DNA from: an uncultured Porphyromonadaceae bacterium
GTDB lineage: Bacteria; Bacteroidota; Bacteroidia; Bacteroidales; Muribaculaceae
Assembly: GCA_947176615.1 (NCBI GenBank)
Contig: CAMWRO010000013.1
Location: 1 to 23,985 of the forward strand
Direction of reading: 5' to 3'
Length of the DNA: 23,985 bases
Under the pieces are notes generated by a model, which was given only the letters and a program-made list of their open reading frames with translations, made no database searches and was not told the origin of the DNA. Made by a program: the position numbers and the translations under genes. Positions 6,433 through 15,238 of the stretch are shown one piece after another (position 1 is the first letter of the stretch; every line of letters begins with the position of its first letter).

Positions 6433-9400
6433 ATGAAGTGCACAGTAAAATTCCTGAGGCTGATAGCCCTTGTCATGGTTGTCATGACACCGCTGTTGGC
6501 GTATTCCCAGAACATCACCGTGACGGGAAGTGTGCTCGATGAGGCGGGTGACCCGCTTATCGGCGCGACAGTGCAGCAGAAAGGTTCCGGCAACGGTATG
6601 GCTACCGACATGGACGGAAATTTCAAGCTGAATGTTCCCAAAAATGCCACTCTCGTGATTTCCTATGTGGGTTACACCACGCAGAGTGTCGCCGTCGACG
6701 GACGCACCAGCATCACCGTGACCCTCAAAGAGAATTCCGAAGTCCTCGACGAGGTTGTCGTTGTGGGTTACGGACAGATGAAGCGCAGCGACATGACCGG
6801 CTCGGTCGTGTCAGTGGGCGATGCCGCTATCAAGAAGTCGGTTCCGACGAGCATCGACCAAGTGCTCCAAGGCCGCGCCGCCGGTGTCAACATTCAGGCC
6901 AACTCCGGTACACCCGGTGCGTCGACCTCGATCCGAATCCGCGGTATCAACTCGCTCAACGCGACCAACCAGCCTATCTTCGTCATCGACGGCGTTGTGA
7001 TTGACTCAGCCACCGACGACGAATCCTCCAACCCCCTGTCGACCATCAACCCGAGCGACATCGTGTCGATGGACATCCTGAAAGACGCATCGGCAACCGC
7101 CATCTATGGTTCGCGCGCGTCAAACGGTGTCATCATGATCACCACCAAGCGCGGTCAAGCCGGACTCGCTACCGTTACCTATGACGGATATGTCGGCTGG
7201 CAGGAGATGCCCAAGAAATATGACATGCTCAACCTGCGCGAGTATGCCGAGCATCACAACTACCGCGCCAACGTGCTGAACCTCCTCGACCCGTCAAGCG
7301 CATTCGTGCGTCCCGAGCTTCTCGGCGAAGGCACCGACTGGCAGGACGAGCTTTTCCGCAAGGCATTCATGACCAGCCACAACATCTCGGTTTCGGGCGG
7401 TAACGAAAAGACCACCTACGCTTTCAGCGGCGGCTACCTCAATCAGGACGGTATCGCCGTCGGTTCCGGTTTCCGCCGTCTGTCACTCCGTTCCAACATC
7501 GACACCCAGATCAAGTCATGGCTCAAGGGGGGCGTGAACTTCTCGTTCTCCGAGACCAAGCAGAAAGTGGGTACCGACAAGAGCACCATCATGAGTGCCC
7601 TCCAGCAGCAGCCCACAGTCGCTCCGACATCGGCCGACGGTTCGTTTGACGGTCCCGAAGATGTGTGGATGCCCGACAACCCCCTCGGAATGGCCGAAAT
7701 CGTCACCAACAACAACCGCAAGACCAATTTCCGTTTCAACGTCTATCTCGAAGCGACCCTCGCCAAGGGTCTTACCCTCAAAACCGAGGCATCGGGCGAC
7801 TGGAACTACAACAACTACTATTATTACATGCCCGACTACCAGTTTGGCGTGAAGACACAGGACATCCGCACCTCCCGCTGGACAAAGACCAACACCAAAT
7901 ACTGGTCATGGCGCAACATCCTTACCTATAACCGCACATTCAACAAGGTTCACGCCATCAACGTGATGGTCGGTCAGGAAATGAGCCACTTCAACTGGGA
8001 GACACAGCAGAGTACCGCCACCGGATTCCTTACCAACTCTACTCCCGACCCCTCGGCAGGCGACATCACCACCTCGACCGGTATCGGTTACAAGAATGCC
8101 AACTCGATGGCCTCATACTTCGGCCGTGCATTCTACTCCTATGACGACCGCTACCTCGTGACCGCCACCATCCGTCGCGACGGTTCTTCCAAGTTTGCCG
8201 AGGGCAAGCGCTGGGGATGGTTCCCCTCGGCTGCACTCGCATGGCGCGCATCTCAGGAAGCATTCCTCCGCGATGTGACATGGCTCAACAACGCCAAGCT
8301 GCGCGCAGGCTGGGGTGCCACCGGTAACCAGAATGTGGCCGACTGGGCGACTATCGCTCTGCTGAGCTACAAGACCACCCCGTGGGGTACCGGCGTACTG
8401 ACCGGCAATACTCCCGCTCCCGACCTGACTTGGGAAACCACCCACTCCTACAACGTGGGTATCGACCTCGGCTTCCTTGACAACCGCATCGAGCTTGTCG
8501 CCGACGTATATTATAAGAAGACAAAGAACCTCCTTCTTCAGGTCCAGCTGCCCGCGTTCCTCGGCTCCAAGGGACAGGGTGCCGCGTCCAACCCTTGGGA
8601 CAACATCGGCTCGCTTGAAAACAAAGGTTTCGAGCTGACGTTGAACACCACCAACATCACCAACAAGGACTTCCAGTGGACATCCAATGTCACTTTCTCG
8701 CTCAACCGCAACAAGGTCGTAGGCCTCGACACCGAGACCGCCACCCTTGAAAAGACCTTCCAGACCGGTTCCTACAACCACGTTGTCACCCGCACCGTTG
8801 TCGGCGAGCCTATCGCCCAGTTCTGGGGCTACAAGGTCATCGGACGTTTCGACGAACCCACCGACTTCTACTATAAGGACGAGCAGGGTAACGTCAAGCA
8901 GGTTGCGATTCCCGCAGGAAACACCATCGCCGAAAGCTCGACATGGCTCGGCGACTACATCTATGAGGACAAGAACAACGACGGCGTGATTGATGCCAAC
9001 GACGCACAGTTCATCGGCAACCCCGAGCCTAAGTTCACATGGGGATTCGGCAACAACTTCTCGTGGAAAGGCATCGACCTGTCGGTATTCTTCACCGGCT
9101 CCTATGGCGGCAAGCTGCTCAACATGACCCGCATGGCCATCGAGGACCCCCGCACCAACGGCAACATGCTGCGCTCGTCGCTCAACTATGCCAAAATCGG
9201 TCTCATCGACCCTGACGGCCCCGCTGACGATTTCCGCAACCTCCATGTCATCAACGCCGATCAGACAATCATGCCCGCAGTGCAGAAAAGTAACGCCAAC
9301 AACAACTTCACTCAGGTCAGCGACCGGTTCATCGAGGACGGTTCCTATATCCGTCTTCAGAACATCTCTCTCGGATACACCTTCCCCCGCCAGTGGATGC

Positions 9401-9585
9401 GTAAGATTTTCCTTGAGAACGTCCGTGTCTACATGAACATCCAGAATGTTCACACATGGACCAAGTACAAAGGTCTTGACCCCGAAGTGGGTGCAATGTA
9501 TGGCGACGCGCTGATGACCGGCCTCGACTATGGCCGCTATCCCTCGCCCCGCATCTACACTTTCGGCCTCAATGTCTCCTTCTAA
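6433..9585 (+). CDS. SusC/RagA-family TonB-dependent outer-membrane oligosaccharide transporter
   Basis: This 1050-residue protein is the outer-membrane import channel of the locus, taking up surface-generated oligosaccharides with energy from TonB. It has a signal peptide ending near Ser25 (LLAYS-Q), a carboxypeptidase-regulatory-like domain (about 29-100, with D-P-L-I-G-A-T-V and D-M-D-G-N-F), a TonB-box region D-E-V-V-V-V-G-Y-G-Q (106-115), a plug domain (about 117-235, with I-R-G-I-N-S-L, D-G-V and D-I-L-K-D-A-S-A-T-A-I-Y-G-S-R) and a long beta-barrel ending in the terminal Phe of L-N-V-S-F. Length and motif order are typical of SusC proteins. The start follows an AT-rich leader and immediately gives the signal peptide. 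SusD begins 10 bp downstream, as usual for this obligate pair. Xylan-derived substrates are inferred from the neighbouring enzymes. Confidence 0.97.
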   Translation: MKCTVKFLRLIALVMVVMTPLLAYSQNITVTGSVLDEAGDPLIGATVQQKGSGNGMATDMDGNFKLNVPKNATLVISYVGYTTQSVAVDGRTSITVTLKENSEVLDEVVVVGYGQMKRSDMTGSVVSVGDAAIKKSVPTSIDQVLQGRAAGVNIQANSGTPGASTSIRIRGINSLNATNQPIFVIDGVVIDSATDDESSNPLSTINPSDIVSMDILKDASATAIYGSRASNGVIMITTKRGQAGLATVTYDGYVGWQEMPKKYDMLNLREYAEHHNYRANVLNLLDPSSAFVRPELLGEGTDWQDELFRKAFMTSHNISVSGGNEKTTYAFSGGYLNQDGIAVGSGFRRLSLRSNIDTQIKSWLKGGVNFSFSETKQKVGTDKSTIMSALQQQPTVAPTSADGSFDGPEDVWMPDNPLGMAEIVTNNNRKTNFRFNVYLEATLAKGLTLKTEASGDWNYNNYYYYMPDYQFGVKTQDIRTSRWTKTNTKYWSWRNILTYNRTFNKVHAINVMVGQEMSHFNWETQQSTATGFLTNSTPDPSAGDITTSTGIGYKNANSMASYFGRAFYSYDDRYLVTATIRRDGSSKFAEGKRWGWFPSAALAWRASQEAFLRDVTWLNNAKLRAGWGATGNQNVADWATIALLSYKTTPWGTGVLTGNTPAPDLTWETTHSYNVGIDLGFLDNRIELVADVYYKKTKNLLLQVQLPAFLGSKGQGAASNPWDNIGSLENKGFELTLNTTNITNKDFQWTSNVTFSLNRNKVVGLDTETATLEKTFQTGSYNHVVTRTVVGEPIAQFWGYKVIGRFDEPTDFYYKDEQGNVKQVAIPAGNTIAESSTWLGDYIYEDKNNDGVIDANDAQFIGNPEPKFTWGFGNNFSWKGIDLSVFFTGSYGGKLLNMTRMAIEDPRTNGNMLRSSLNYAKIGLIDPDGPADDFRNLHVINADQTIMPAVQKSNANNNFTQVSDRFIEDGSYIRLQNISLGYTFPRQWMRKIFLENVRVYMNIQNVHTWTKYKGLDPEVGAMYGDALMTGLDYGRYPSPRIYTFGLNVSF

Positions 9586-9594
9586 TCTTCTAAA

Positions 9595-11289
9595 ATGAGA
9601 ACTACAATGAAAAATAAAATATTAATTCTCGCCGCCTTGGCCGGCGTGTCGGCAATGTTCTCGTCATGTGAGGACTTTCTTGGGCAGACCAACAGCTATC
9701 AGGCCAACCCCGAGACATTCTTTGACAGCGACGAAGCCGTTTCCTACGCCACCGCACCGCTCTACAACTATGTGTGGAACGACTTCAACGGCAAGTTCTA
9801 TTACAGCGTGGGCGACGGTCGTGCCAACAACCTGACCGCCCGCTGGAGCGACTATATCTATCCCTACACCAACTTCACCGAGACAGCCAACTCTCCCGGC
9901 CTCGAAGATGCGTGGGGTGCATTCTACTCGGTTGTCGCACAGAGCAACAACACCATCAACAACATCGCCCGGAAGAGTGGCCCCGCCGTCAGCGAAGCCG
10001 CCCGCACCCAAGGCATCGCCGAAGCCCGTTTCATGCGCGGACTCGCATTCTGGTACCTCGGCTCGATATGGGGCAAGGCAATCATTTATACTGACACTCA
10101 GGAGGCTGCCCGCAACGTCGTGCGCCCGGCCAACCGTCTGGAAGATGTAATCGAGTTTGCCATCCGCGACATGGAATATGCCGCCGCCAACCTGTCGCCC
10201 GTTCAGGCCAACCCGGGACGCGTGACCTGTTACAGTGCCTACGGTATGCTGTCACGTTTCTATCTCTCGATGGCCGGACTGACTACCGATGGCGCCTATG
10301 ACGGCAATAACATCGCCACCGACCACAACCGCGGCTCACGCAACCCCTATTATCTCGACCTCGCCGCCAAGGCTGCCATGAAATGTATCGAAGGCCCCTA
10401 TGAGCTCATGCCCTCCTACGGCGACCTTTTCCAAGTCGATAAATGGAACAACAACTCCGAGTCAGTGTTCCAGCTCCAGTGGCTGCAAGGCTCGACCGAC
10501 GCTATCGGCTGGGGTGCCGCCAACTCCATCTCGGCCTTCTTCTCGTGGTCGACAATGGTGGGCGAAACCAACTGGGGTAACGCCACATATGCCTCCTATG
10601 ACATCGTGCGCACCTACAAACCCGAAGATTTTGCCGTGCGCCGCCACTACACCATCGCCACCGTAGGCGAGACCTATCCCCATCTCAACAAGAAGGGCGG
10701 CGGTTACACCTACAACGTGACCGAGACCGGTTATGAAAACAAGTGCAACGTGGTCAAGCATGTCATCGGCAAACTTGACGACAACGGGCAGAGCTACCAG
10801 CAGTCGAGCGGTGTCAACACCTACATGATGCGTCTCGCCGAGGTTTATCTCAACTATACCGAGGCCAAGATGGGCAACAACAGCTCGCTCAGCGGCGACG
10901 ACCTCAAGTATTTCAACATGGTACGCAGCCGTGCCAAGGTTCCGGCCAAAAACTCGATTACCTACGAGGACCTGCGCTATGAACGCCGCATCGAGCTTGC
11001 CTACGAGGGCCAGTACTGGTATGACCTGCTCCGCCGCAGCTATTATCAGGAGGAGGAAGTAATCGGCTATCTCAACGCTCAGGAGCGCAACGCCGGTTAC
11101 GAGTGGGACGAGAACGAAATCTGCCAGTATGCCAAGACCGCCGACGGTACCGGCGTGTCGACCGCTACCAAGCAGCACTTGACATTCCCCGTCTCCAACG
11201 TCGACCTCACCCGCAATCCCAAACTCAAAGACGAGCCTGTCGCCTATGAGTTCCCCGAGCGCGAAGTCGAGACTTCCACACTGTTTTAA
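9595..11289 (+). CDS. SusD/RagB-family surface glycan-binding lipoprotein
   Basis: This 564-residue partner of SusC forms the lid of the transporter and binds glycan at the cell surface. A lipoprotein signal ends in M-F-S-S-C, with Cys25 followed by E-D, acidic residues that fit the Bacteroidetes surface-export signal. The SusD-like N-terminal helical region has the usual pattern (F-F-D-S-D-E-A-V-S-Y, then A-R-F-M-R-G-L-A-F-W-Y). The C-terminal half shows M-R-L-A-E-V-Y-L-N-Y-T-E-A and Y-E-R-R-I-E-L-A-Y-E-G-Q-Y-W-Y-D-L-L-R, hallmarks of the family. A second ATG at 9607 (MKNKIL...) gives an equally good signal peptide and may be the true start. The protein ends with N-P-K-L-K-D and a short acidic tail. 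The gene directly follows SusC and is surely co-transcribed. Confidence 0.96.
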   Translation: MRTTMKNKILILAALAGVSAMFSSCEDFLGQTNSYQANPETFFDSDEAVSYATAPLYNYVWNDFNGKFYYSVGDGRANNLTARWSDYIYPYTNFTETANSPGLEDAWGAFYSVVAQSNNTINNIARKSGPAVSEAARTQGIAEARFMRGLAFWYLGSIWGKAIIYTDTQEAARNVVRPANRLEDVIEFAIRDMEYAAANLSPVQANPGRVTCYSAYGMLSRFYLSMAGLTTDGAYDGNNIATDHNRGSRNPYYLDLAAKAAMKCIEGPYELMPSYGDLFQVDKWNNNSESVFQLQWLQGSTDAIGWGAANSISAFFSWSTMVGETNWGNATYASYDIVRTYKPEDFAVRRHYTIATVGETYPHLNKKGGGYTYNVTETGYENKCNVVKHVIGKLDDNGQSYQQSSGVNTYMMRLAEVYLNYTEAKMGNNSSLSGDDLKYFNMVRSRAKVPAKNSITYEDLRYERRIELAYEGQYWYDLLRRSYYQEEEVIGYLNAQERNAGYEWDENEICQYAKTADGTGVSTATKQHLTFPVSNVDLTRNPKLKDEPVAYEFPEREVETSTLF

Positions 11290-11293
11290 ACAG

Positions 11294-11319
11294 GTTTAAT
11301 GTTTAAAGTTTAATGTTTA
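11294..11319 (+). repeat. Tandem 12-mer GTTTAATGTTTA in the susD-SGBP spacer
   Basis: GTTTAATGTTTA occurs at 11294-11305 and 11308-11319. The first in-frame ATG of the next gene (11313) lies inside the second copy, one reason to prefer a later start for that gene. Confidence 0.5.
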
Positions 11320-11336
11320 GACAAATGACTAAAATT

Positions 11337-12800
11337 ATGAAATTTCAATATATAGCGGCTGCGGCAGTTCTCTTGGCGGGTTTCACCACGTCGTGCAACG
11401 ACGATGACGCCTATTTCGAGAGCGACGCGCAGGGAACGCCCATGAAGATAACCAAGGTGTACCTTGAAGACTACAAGTCGTCAGTACCCGACCGCGAGGT
11501 GGAATTTGCCCGCCTCGGCCAGATGCTCCGTCTGGAAGGCTCGGGGTTCTACGGGGTCAAAAAGGTGTATATCAACGGTTATGATACCTATTTTAACCGT
11601 GCCTATGTCAGCGACGGGTCGATGATTGTGTCAATCAACTCCAAGACCCCTGTCAGCGACTGCGACGAGAGTGTGCGCAACACCATCCGTCTTGTCAAGG
11701 ACGGCAACAACGAGTATGTCTACAATTTCTTGATCCGCAACGGCTACTCGATTATAGAAAATGTCAGCAACACCCTCCCGATGCCCGGTGAGACCGTGAC
11801 CGTGACCGGCTCCTATCTCCACGAGACCTCCAAGGTTGTCCTTCCCGGCGGCGTAGAGGTTACCGAGGGGATTATAAACGACGAGGATGGCGAGTGGTTT
11901 TCATTCGTGATGCCTTCGGGCGTGACCGAGGGCGGCCCCATCATCAGCGAGAGTCCCAACGGCAGCACCCAGTCGCCCGCCTATTTCAACGAGCGTCGCG
12001 GACTGCTCATCGACTTTGACACCGATGGCCAGCAGGGCATGTGGGGCGGCAAGGACGACAACGGCAACCTCAAGCCCGGCGCGTCGATGATTTACACTGA
12101 AGACCTTGTCGACGACCCTGCCGGTTCAGGCCGCGGCAAGTGTGCCCCCCTGATTCCGCAGCGTCTGTTTGACGAGGGCGGTATCGCCGCAGGCAAGCCG
12201 CGCGCAGCCGAGATGCAGACCGTCGGCGACGGCGACAAGGCTTGGGAAGACTGGAGCCGCATGACCGACTTCATCCCGGCCGAGACCCCGGTTAGCGAAA
12301 TCGCCCTCCAAGTCGACGTCTATTGCCCCAATCCTTGGACTATCGACCTCGGCGGCCAGATTCAGGTGCAGCTTATCAACAACTACAACCTCGCGGGTAT
12401 CGGCAGCGACGATGACGGCAAAAACAACCTTGTCTACTGTTTCGCACCCTATCTTTCGGGCGGTAAGAGCGGTGAGGCCGTGCCTTTCATGACAACCGGC
12501 TGGCAGACGCTGACTATCCCGATGTCGTCTATCAACAAATATGCCACCCTCTTGGCCGATGCCGAGGCTCAGACCCCGACATTCCAGATGGTTATCGACG
12601 ACCGCAACGCCGCTACCTATCCCAACTTCGGCGTGGGTTTTGTCAACAGCGACTTTGACTACACCGATGCCACCGGCGAGAAAGTCACCTTGAAGTCAAG
12701 CGTGTTCACCGGCCCGGCTCTCTATTTCGACAATTGGCGCGTGGTTCCTTTCAAGGCATTCACCCCCAGCGATTACGAAGAACCCGAAGATGAAGAATAA
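11337..12800 (+). CDS. Surface glycan-binding lipoprotein (SGBP-B-like) with IPT/TIG domain(s)
   Basis: From the ATG at 11337 this is a 487-residue lipoprotein. The signal ends G-F-T-T-S-C with Cys20 followed by N-D-D-D, an acidic surface-export signal. Residues about 35-200 carry Ig-like IPT/TIG segments (M-L-R-L-E-G-S-G-F-Y-G-V-K-K-V-Y-I-N-G, later P-G-E-T-V-T-V-T-G-S-Y-L). The C-terminal half, rich in Trp, Asp and Asn, resembles the glycan-binding domain of SGBP-B/SusE-position proteins. It has no catalytic motifs, so the role is to hold polysaccharide at the cell surface and pass it to SusD and the GH10. Position directly after SusD agrees. In-frame ATGs at 11313 and 11325 also exist, but the 11337 start gives the most compact lipoprotein signal. 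Exact ligand specificity cannot be read from the sequence. Confidence 0.88.
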   Translation: MKFQYIAAAAVLLAGFTTSCNDDDAYFESDAQGTPMKITKVYLEDYKSSVPDREVEFARLGQMLRLEGSGFYGVKKVYINGYDTYFNRAYVSDGSMIVSINSKTPVSDCDESVRNTIRLVKDGNNEYVYNFLIRNGYSIIENVSNTLPMPGETVTVTGSYLHETSKVVLPGGVEVTEGIINDEDGEWFSFVMPSGVTEGGPIISESPNGSTQSPAYFNERRGLLIDFDTDGQQGMWGGKDDNGNLKPGASMIYTEDLVDDPAGSGRGKCAPLIPQRLFDEGGIAAGKPRAAEMQTVGDGDKAWEDWSRMTDFIPAETPVSEIALQVDVYCPNPWTIDLGGQIQVQLINNYNLAGIGSDDDGKNNLVYCFAPYLSGGKSGEAVPFMTTGWQTLTIPMSSINKYATLLADAEAQTPTFQMVIDDRNAATYPNFGVGFVNSDFDYTDATGEKVTLKSSVFTGPALYFDNWRVVPFKAFTPSDYEEPEDEE

Positions 12801-12804
12801 TCTC

Positions 12805-12866
12805 AATTCATAATGCACAATTGACAATTGAGAATTGATAATTGAAAAAATTGTGCATTATGAATT
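12805..12866. repeat. Perfect 18-bp inverted repeat between SGBP and GH10 genes
   Basis: AATTCATAATGCACAATT at 12805-12822 is matched by its exact reverse complement at 12849-12866, separated by 26 bp that contain several AATTG/CAATT steps. The transcript would form a long AU-rich hairpin covering almost the whole spacer. The right arm is followed by seven As, not Ts, so it is not a plus-strand terminator. It may affect mRNA stability or be a repeat-family insertion. Confidence 0.75.
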
Positions 12867-12881
12867 AAAAAAAGAAGTTTT

Positions 12882-15173
12882 ATGAAAATCAACAAGATAA
12901 TATTTCCTGTCGCAGCACTGTCACTGGCATTTGCCGCATGTGACGACCAAGTGATGGAGTGGCGCGACGGCGATCCGACAGTCACCGGGAGCGACATCCC
13001 TATGGAACTGAAGGAGAAGATTGCCAACTATGACTTTATCAAGAACTATATGGCCGAGTATCACCCCGGTGTGGACATCACCCTCGGCATGGGGCTTGAC
13101 AACTTCCTCGACGACGAAGCCTATCGGCAGGTTGTGCTTGACAACTACCAAGGAGTGACATTCGGCAACGCAATGAAACATCAGTCGGTCGTGCAGACCA
13201 ACGGCAGCTACAACTGGGACAAGGTCGATCAGTTCATTGCCATGAACACCGGCCTGAAACTGCACGGTCACAACCTGTTGTGGCACACCCAGCAACAGCA
13301 GAATTATCTGCGCAAGCTCATCGCACCCGAGCAGATTATCTCGGGCGGCAATGACGGAGGCATCGAAAACATTGTTACTAATGGCGACTTCGAGTCGGGC
13401 AACGACAACGGATGGTCAGGTTGGACTCAATATACAAGGACTGTCGAGGCTCCCGGTCATGATTCAAATTATGCACTCAAGTGTGTGACCAATGCCGAGA
13501 CATCTGTAAACTACGATTGCCAGCTGTGGTGGTCGGTCGATCTGGAACCGGGTGTCACCTACGCTTATTCGTTCTATATCAAGTCGCCCGACGGTGTCGA
13601 GGTTCAATTTGTAGGGCAAAACGCAAACTATTCAGGCATCTACAAAAGTATATTTACCGGGACTGACAACTGGACTCTCTGTGAAGGTGAATTTGAATAC
13701 AAAGACAGCGACCCTGCCGACGTGTGCCGTGTCGGTCTGCAGTTTGGCGGAATCAAGAACGCCACTCTCTGGGTCGACGACTTCAAGTTTGGCCGAAAAG
13801 TTGAAGGTCCTGCCAACCTCTGCCCCAACGGAAACTTCGCCGACGGCATAGAGGGGTGGAATGTCAACAATCCCGGTGCCGGTGTCGAAACCGTTGAAAT
13901 GGCAGGCGCTCCCTCGGGCAACAAGAACGTCATGAAGATGACATCGTCATCCTCATCAGAGAAAGCATGGGACCTCCAAGTTGTTTCGGGCGACATCCCG
14001 TCGCAGCATGGTAAGAAGGTCGAGGTATCGTTCTATGTCAAGAGCGAAGGTGCCGGTAAGGGCCGCCTGTCGTTCAAGGGTCTCACCAACGAGTGGCCTT
14101 GGATGAACTGGACCGGTGACCAGTCAAGCTGGACCGAGGCTTTCGAGACTTCTGACAACTGGACCCAGATCAAGGTCGTTCTGCAAAACTACAGCGTTGA
14201 CTTCGACGAGTCGGCCGACGTGTGGAAAATCAGCATGGACTTCGGTTATGTTCCCGATATGACCTACTATATCGACAACGTGCTTGTCACCGTGGTCGAC
14301 GATGAGGCCAAGGCTCCCATGCGCGCTCCCTCGATTACCTACGCACTCAAGACTCCCGAAGAAAAGAAAGCCATCCTTCTCGGTGCTATGGAAGAATGGA
14401 TTAAGGAGGCTATGACCCATGCAGGTCCCGCTTGCTCGTCATGGGATGTCATCAACGAGCCCATCGGCGACAACTGCCAGATACGCGGTATTGAAGGCGG
14501 ATGGATGAGTGATGACAGCGAGCCCGTCGAGACTACCGAGTCGGGTCTCAACCTCAACTGGGCCAACGAAGCCGGCAACGGCCACTTCTACTGGGGTTAC
14601 TACTGCGGTATGGACTATGCCGTGAAAGCGTTTGAATACGCCGCAAAGTACAACCCCAACGGTGCCAAGCTCTTTGTCAACGACTATAATCTTGAATCCA
14701 ACCCCAACAAGCTCGCCAAGCTAATCGAGTTTGTCGAATACATCGACAACAATGGCGCGCATGTCGACGGTATCGGCACCCAGATGCACGTTTCCTCATC
14801 AATCAGCAAGGAACAGGTCGATGCAATGTTCAAGACTCTCGCCGCCACCGGCAAGCTCATCCGCATCACCGAGCTTGACATCACCGTCGGAACCAAGACC
14901 CCCTCGGCTGACCAGCTCCAGAAACAGGCCGACTGCTATCAGATGATTCTGACCTCTTACTTCGAGAACATCCCCGAGAACCAGCAGAGTGCAATCACCC
15001 TGTGGACTCTCAGTGACAACGAGAAAGAGCACGAATACTGGCTGAAAGACGACGCCCCCAACGTCTTTGATGCCTCCTATGGCCGCAAGCTCGCCTACAA
15101 GAGCGTGTGTGACGCTATCGCAGGCAAGGATGTCAGCGCCGACTTCCGCAGCCACGACTATTCCAAGAAATAA
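12882..15173 (+). CDS. Surface GH10 endo-beta-1,4-xylanase with two inserted CBM4_9-type modules
   Basis: This 763-residue lipoprotein cuts the xylan backbone at the cell surface. The signal ends L-A-F-A-A-C (Cys20) followed by D-D, a surface-export pattern. The GH10 barrel begins about residue 45 and runs to the strand-3 motif H-G-H-N-L-L-W-H (about 126-133). It is then interrupted by two carbohydrate-binding modules of the CBM4_9 jelly-roll type, about 164-305 (N-G-D-F-E-S-G) and 312-473 (N-G-N-F-A-D-G), each ending in a W/Y-x-D-D/N strand. The barrel resumes with W-D-V-I-N-E-P (acid/base Glu526) and R-I-T-E-L-D-I (nucleophile Glu664), then T-L-W-T-L-S-D. Both catalytic residues are intact, so this is a domain insertion, not a broken gene. 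The architecture is known from Bacteroidetes xylan-locus xylanases. The spacer before it holds an inverted repeat and the gene is followed by a strong terminator. Confidence 0.95.
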   Translation: MKINKIIFPVAALSLAFAACDDQVMEWRDGDPTVTGSDIPMELKEKIANYDFIKNYMAEYHPGVDITLGMGLDNFLDDEAYRQVVLDNYQGVTFGNAMKHQSVVQTNGSYNWDKVDQFIAMNTGLKLHGHNLLWHTQQQQNYLRKLIAPEQIISGGNDGGIENIVTNGDFESGNDNGWSGWTQYTRTVEAPGHDSNYALKCVTNAETSVNYDCQLWWSVDLEPGVTYAYSFYIKSPDGVEVQFVGQNANYSGIYKSIFTGTDNWTLCEGEFEYKDSDPADVCRVGLQFGGIKNATLWVDDFKFGRKVEGPANLCPNGNFADGIEGWNVNNPGAGVETVEMAGAPSGNKNVMKMTSSSSSEKAWDLQVVSGDIPSQHGKKVEVSFYVKSEGAGKGRLSFKGLTNEWPWMNWTGDQSSWTEAFETSDNWTQIKVVLQNYSVDFDESADVWKISMDFGYVPDMTYYIDNVLVTVVDDEAKAPMRAPSITYALKTPEEKKAILLGAMEEWIKEAMTHAGPACSSWDVINEPIGDNCQIRGIEGGWMSDDSEPVETTESGLNLNWANEAGNGHFYWGYYCGMDYAVKAFEYAAKYNPNGAKLFVNDYNLESNPNKLAKLIEFVEYIDNNGAHVDGIGTQMHVSSSISKEQVDAMFKTLAATGKLIRITELDITVGTKTPSADQLQKQADCYQMILTSYFENIPENQQSAITLWTLSDNEKEHEYWLKDDAPNVFDASYGRKLAYKSVCDAIAGKDVSADFRSHDYSKK

Positions 15174-15180
15174 TCCCTGA

Positions 15181-15226
15181 AACCTCTGGGGTCTTTATTG
15201 AAAATAGAGACCTCAGAGGTTTTTTA
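15181..15226 (+). terminator. Rho-independent terminator after GH10, inside the gene cluster
   Basis: Arms AACCTCTGGGGTCT (15181-15194) and AGACCTCAGAGGTT (15208-15221) form a 14-bp stem with one G-U pair and a 13-nt loop, followed by a run of six Ts (15220-15225). It begins 7 bp after the GH10 stop. The next gene starts 13 bp later on the same strand. Confidence 0.85.
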
Positions 15227-15238
15227 TACTTTATTACC

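Noticed and set aside
8113..9453. 446-codon minus-strand open frame inside susC
   Set aside because: It lies wholly opposite a clear SusC frame and has no recognisable motif. It is the mirror effect of GC-rich codon use.
13370..14330. Frameshift or foreign insertion breaking the first GH10
   Set aside because: The frame is open throughout, and the inserted sequence consists of two complete CBM4_9-type modules; both catalytic Glu residues are kept.
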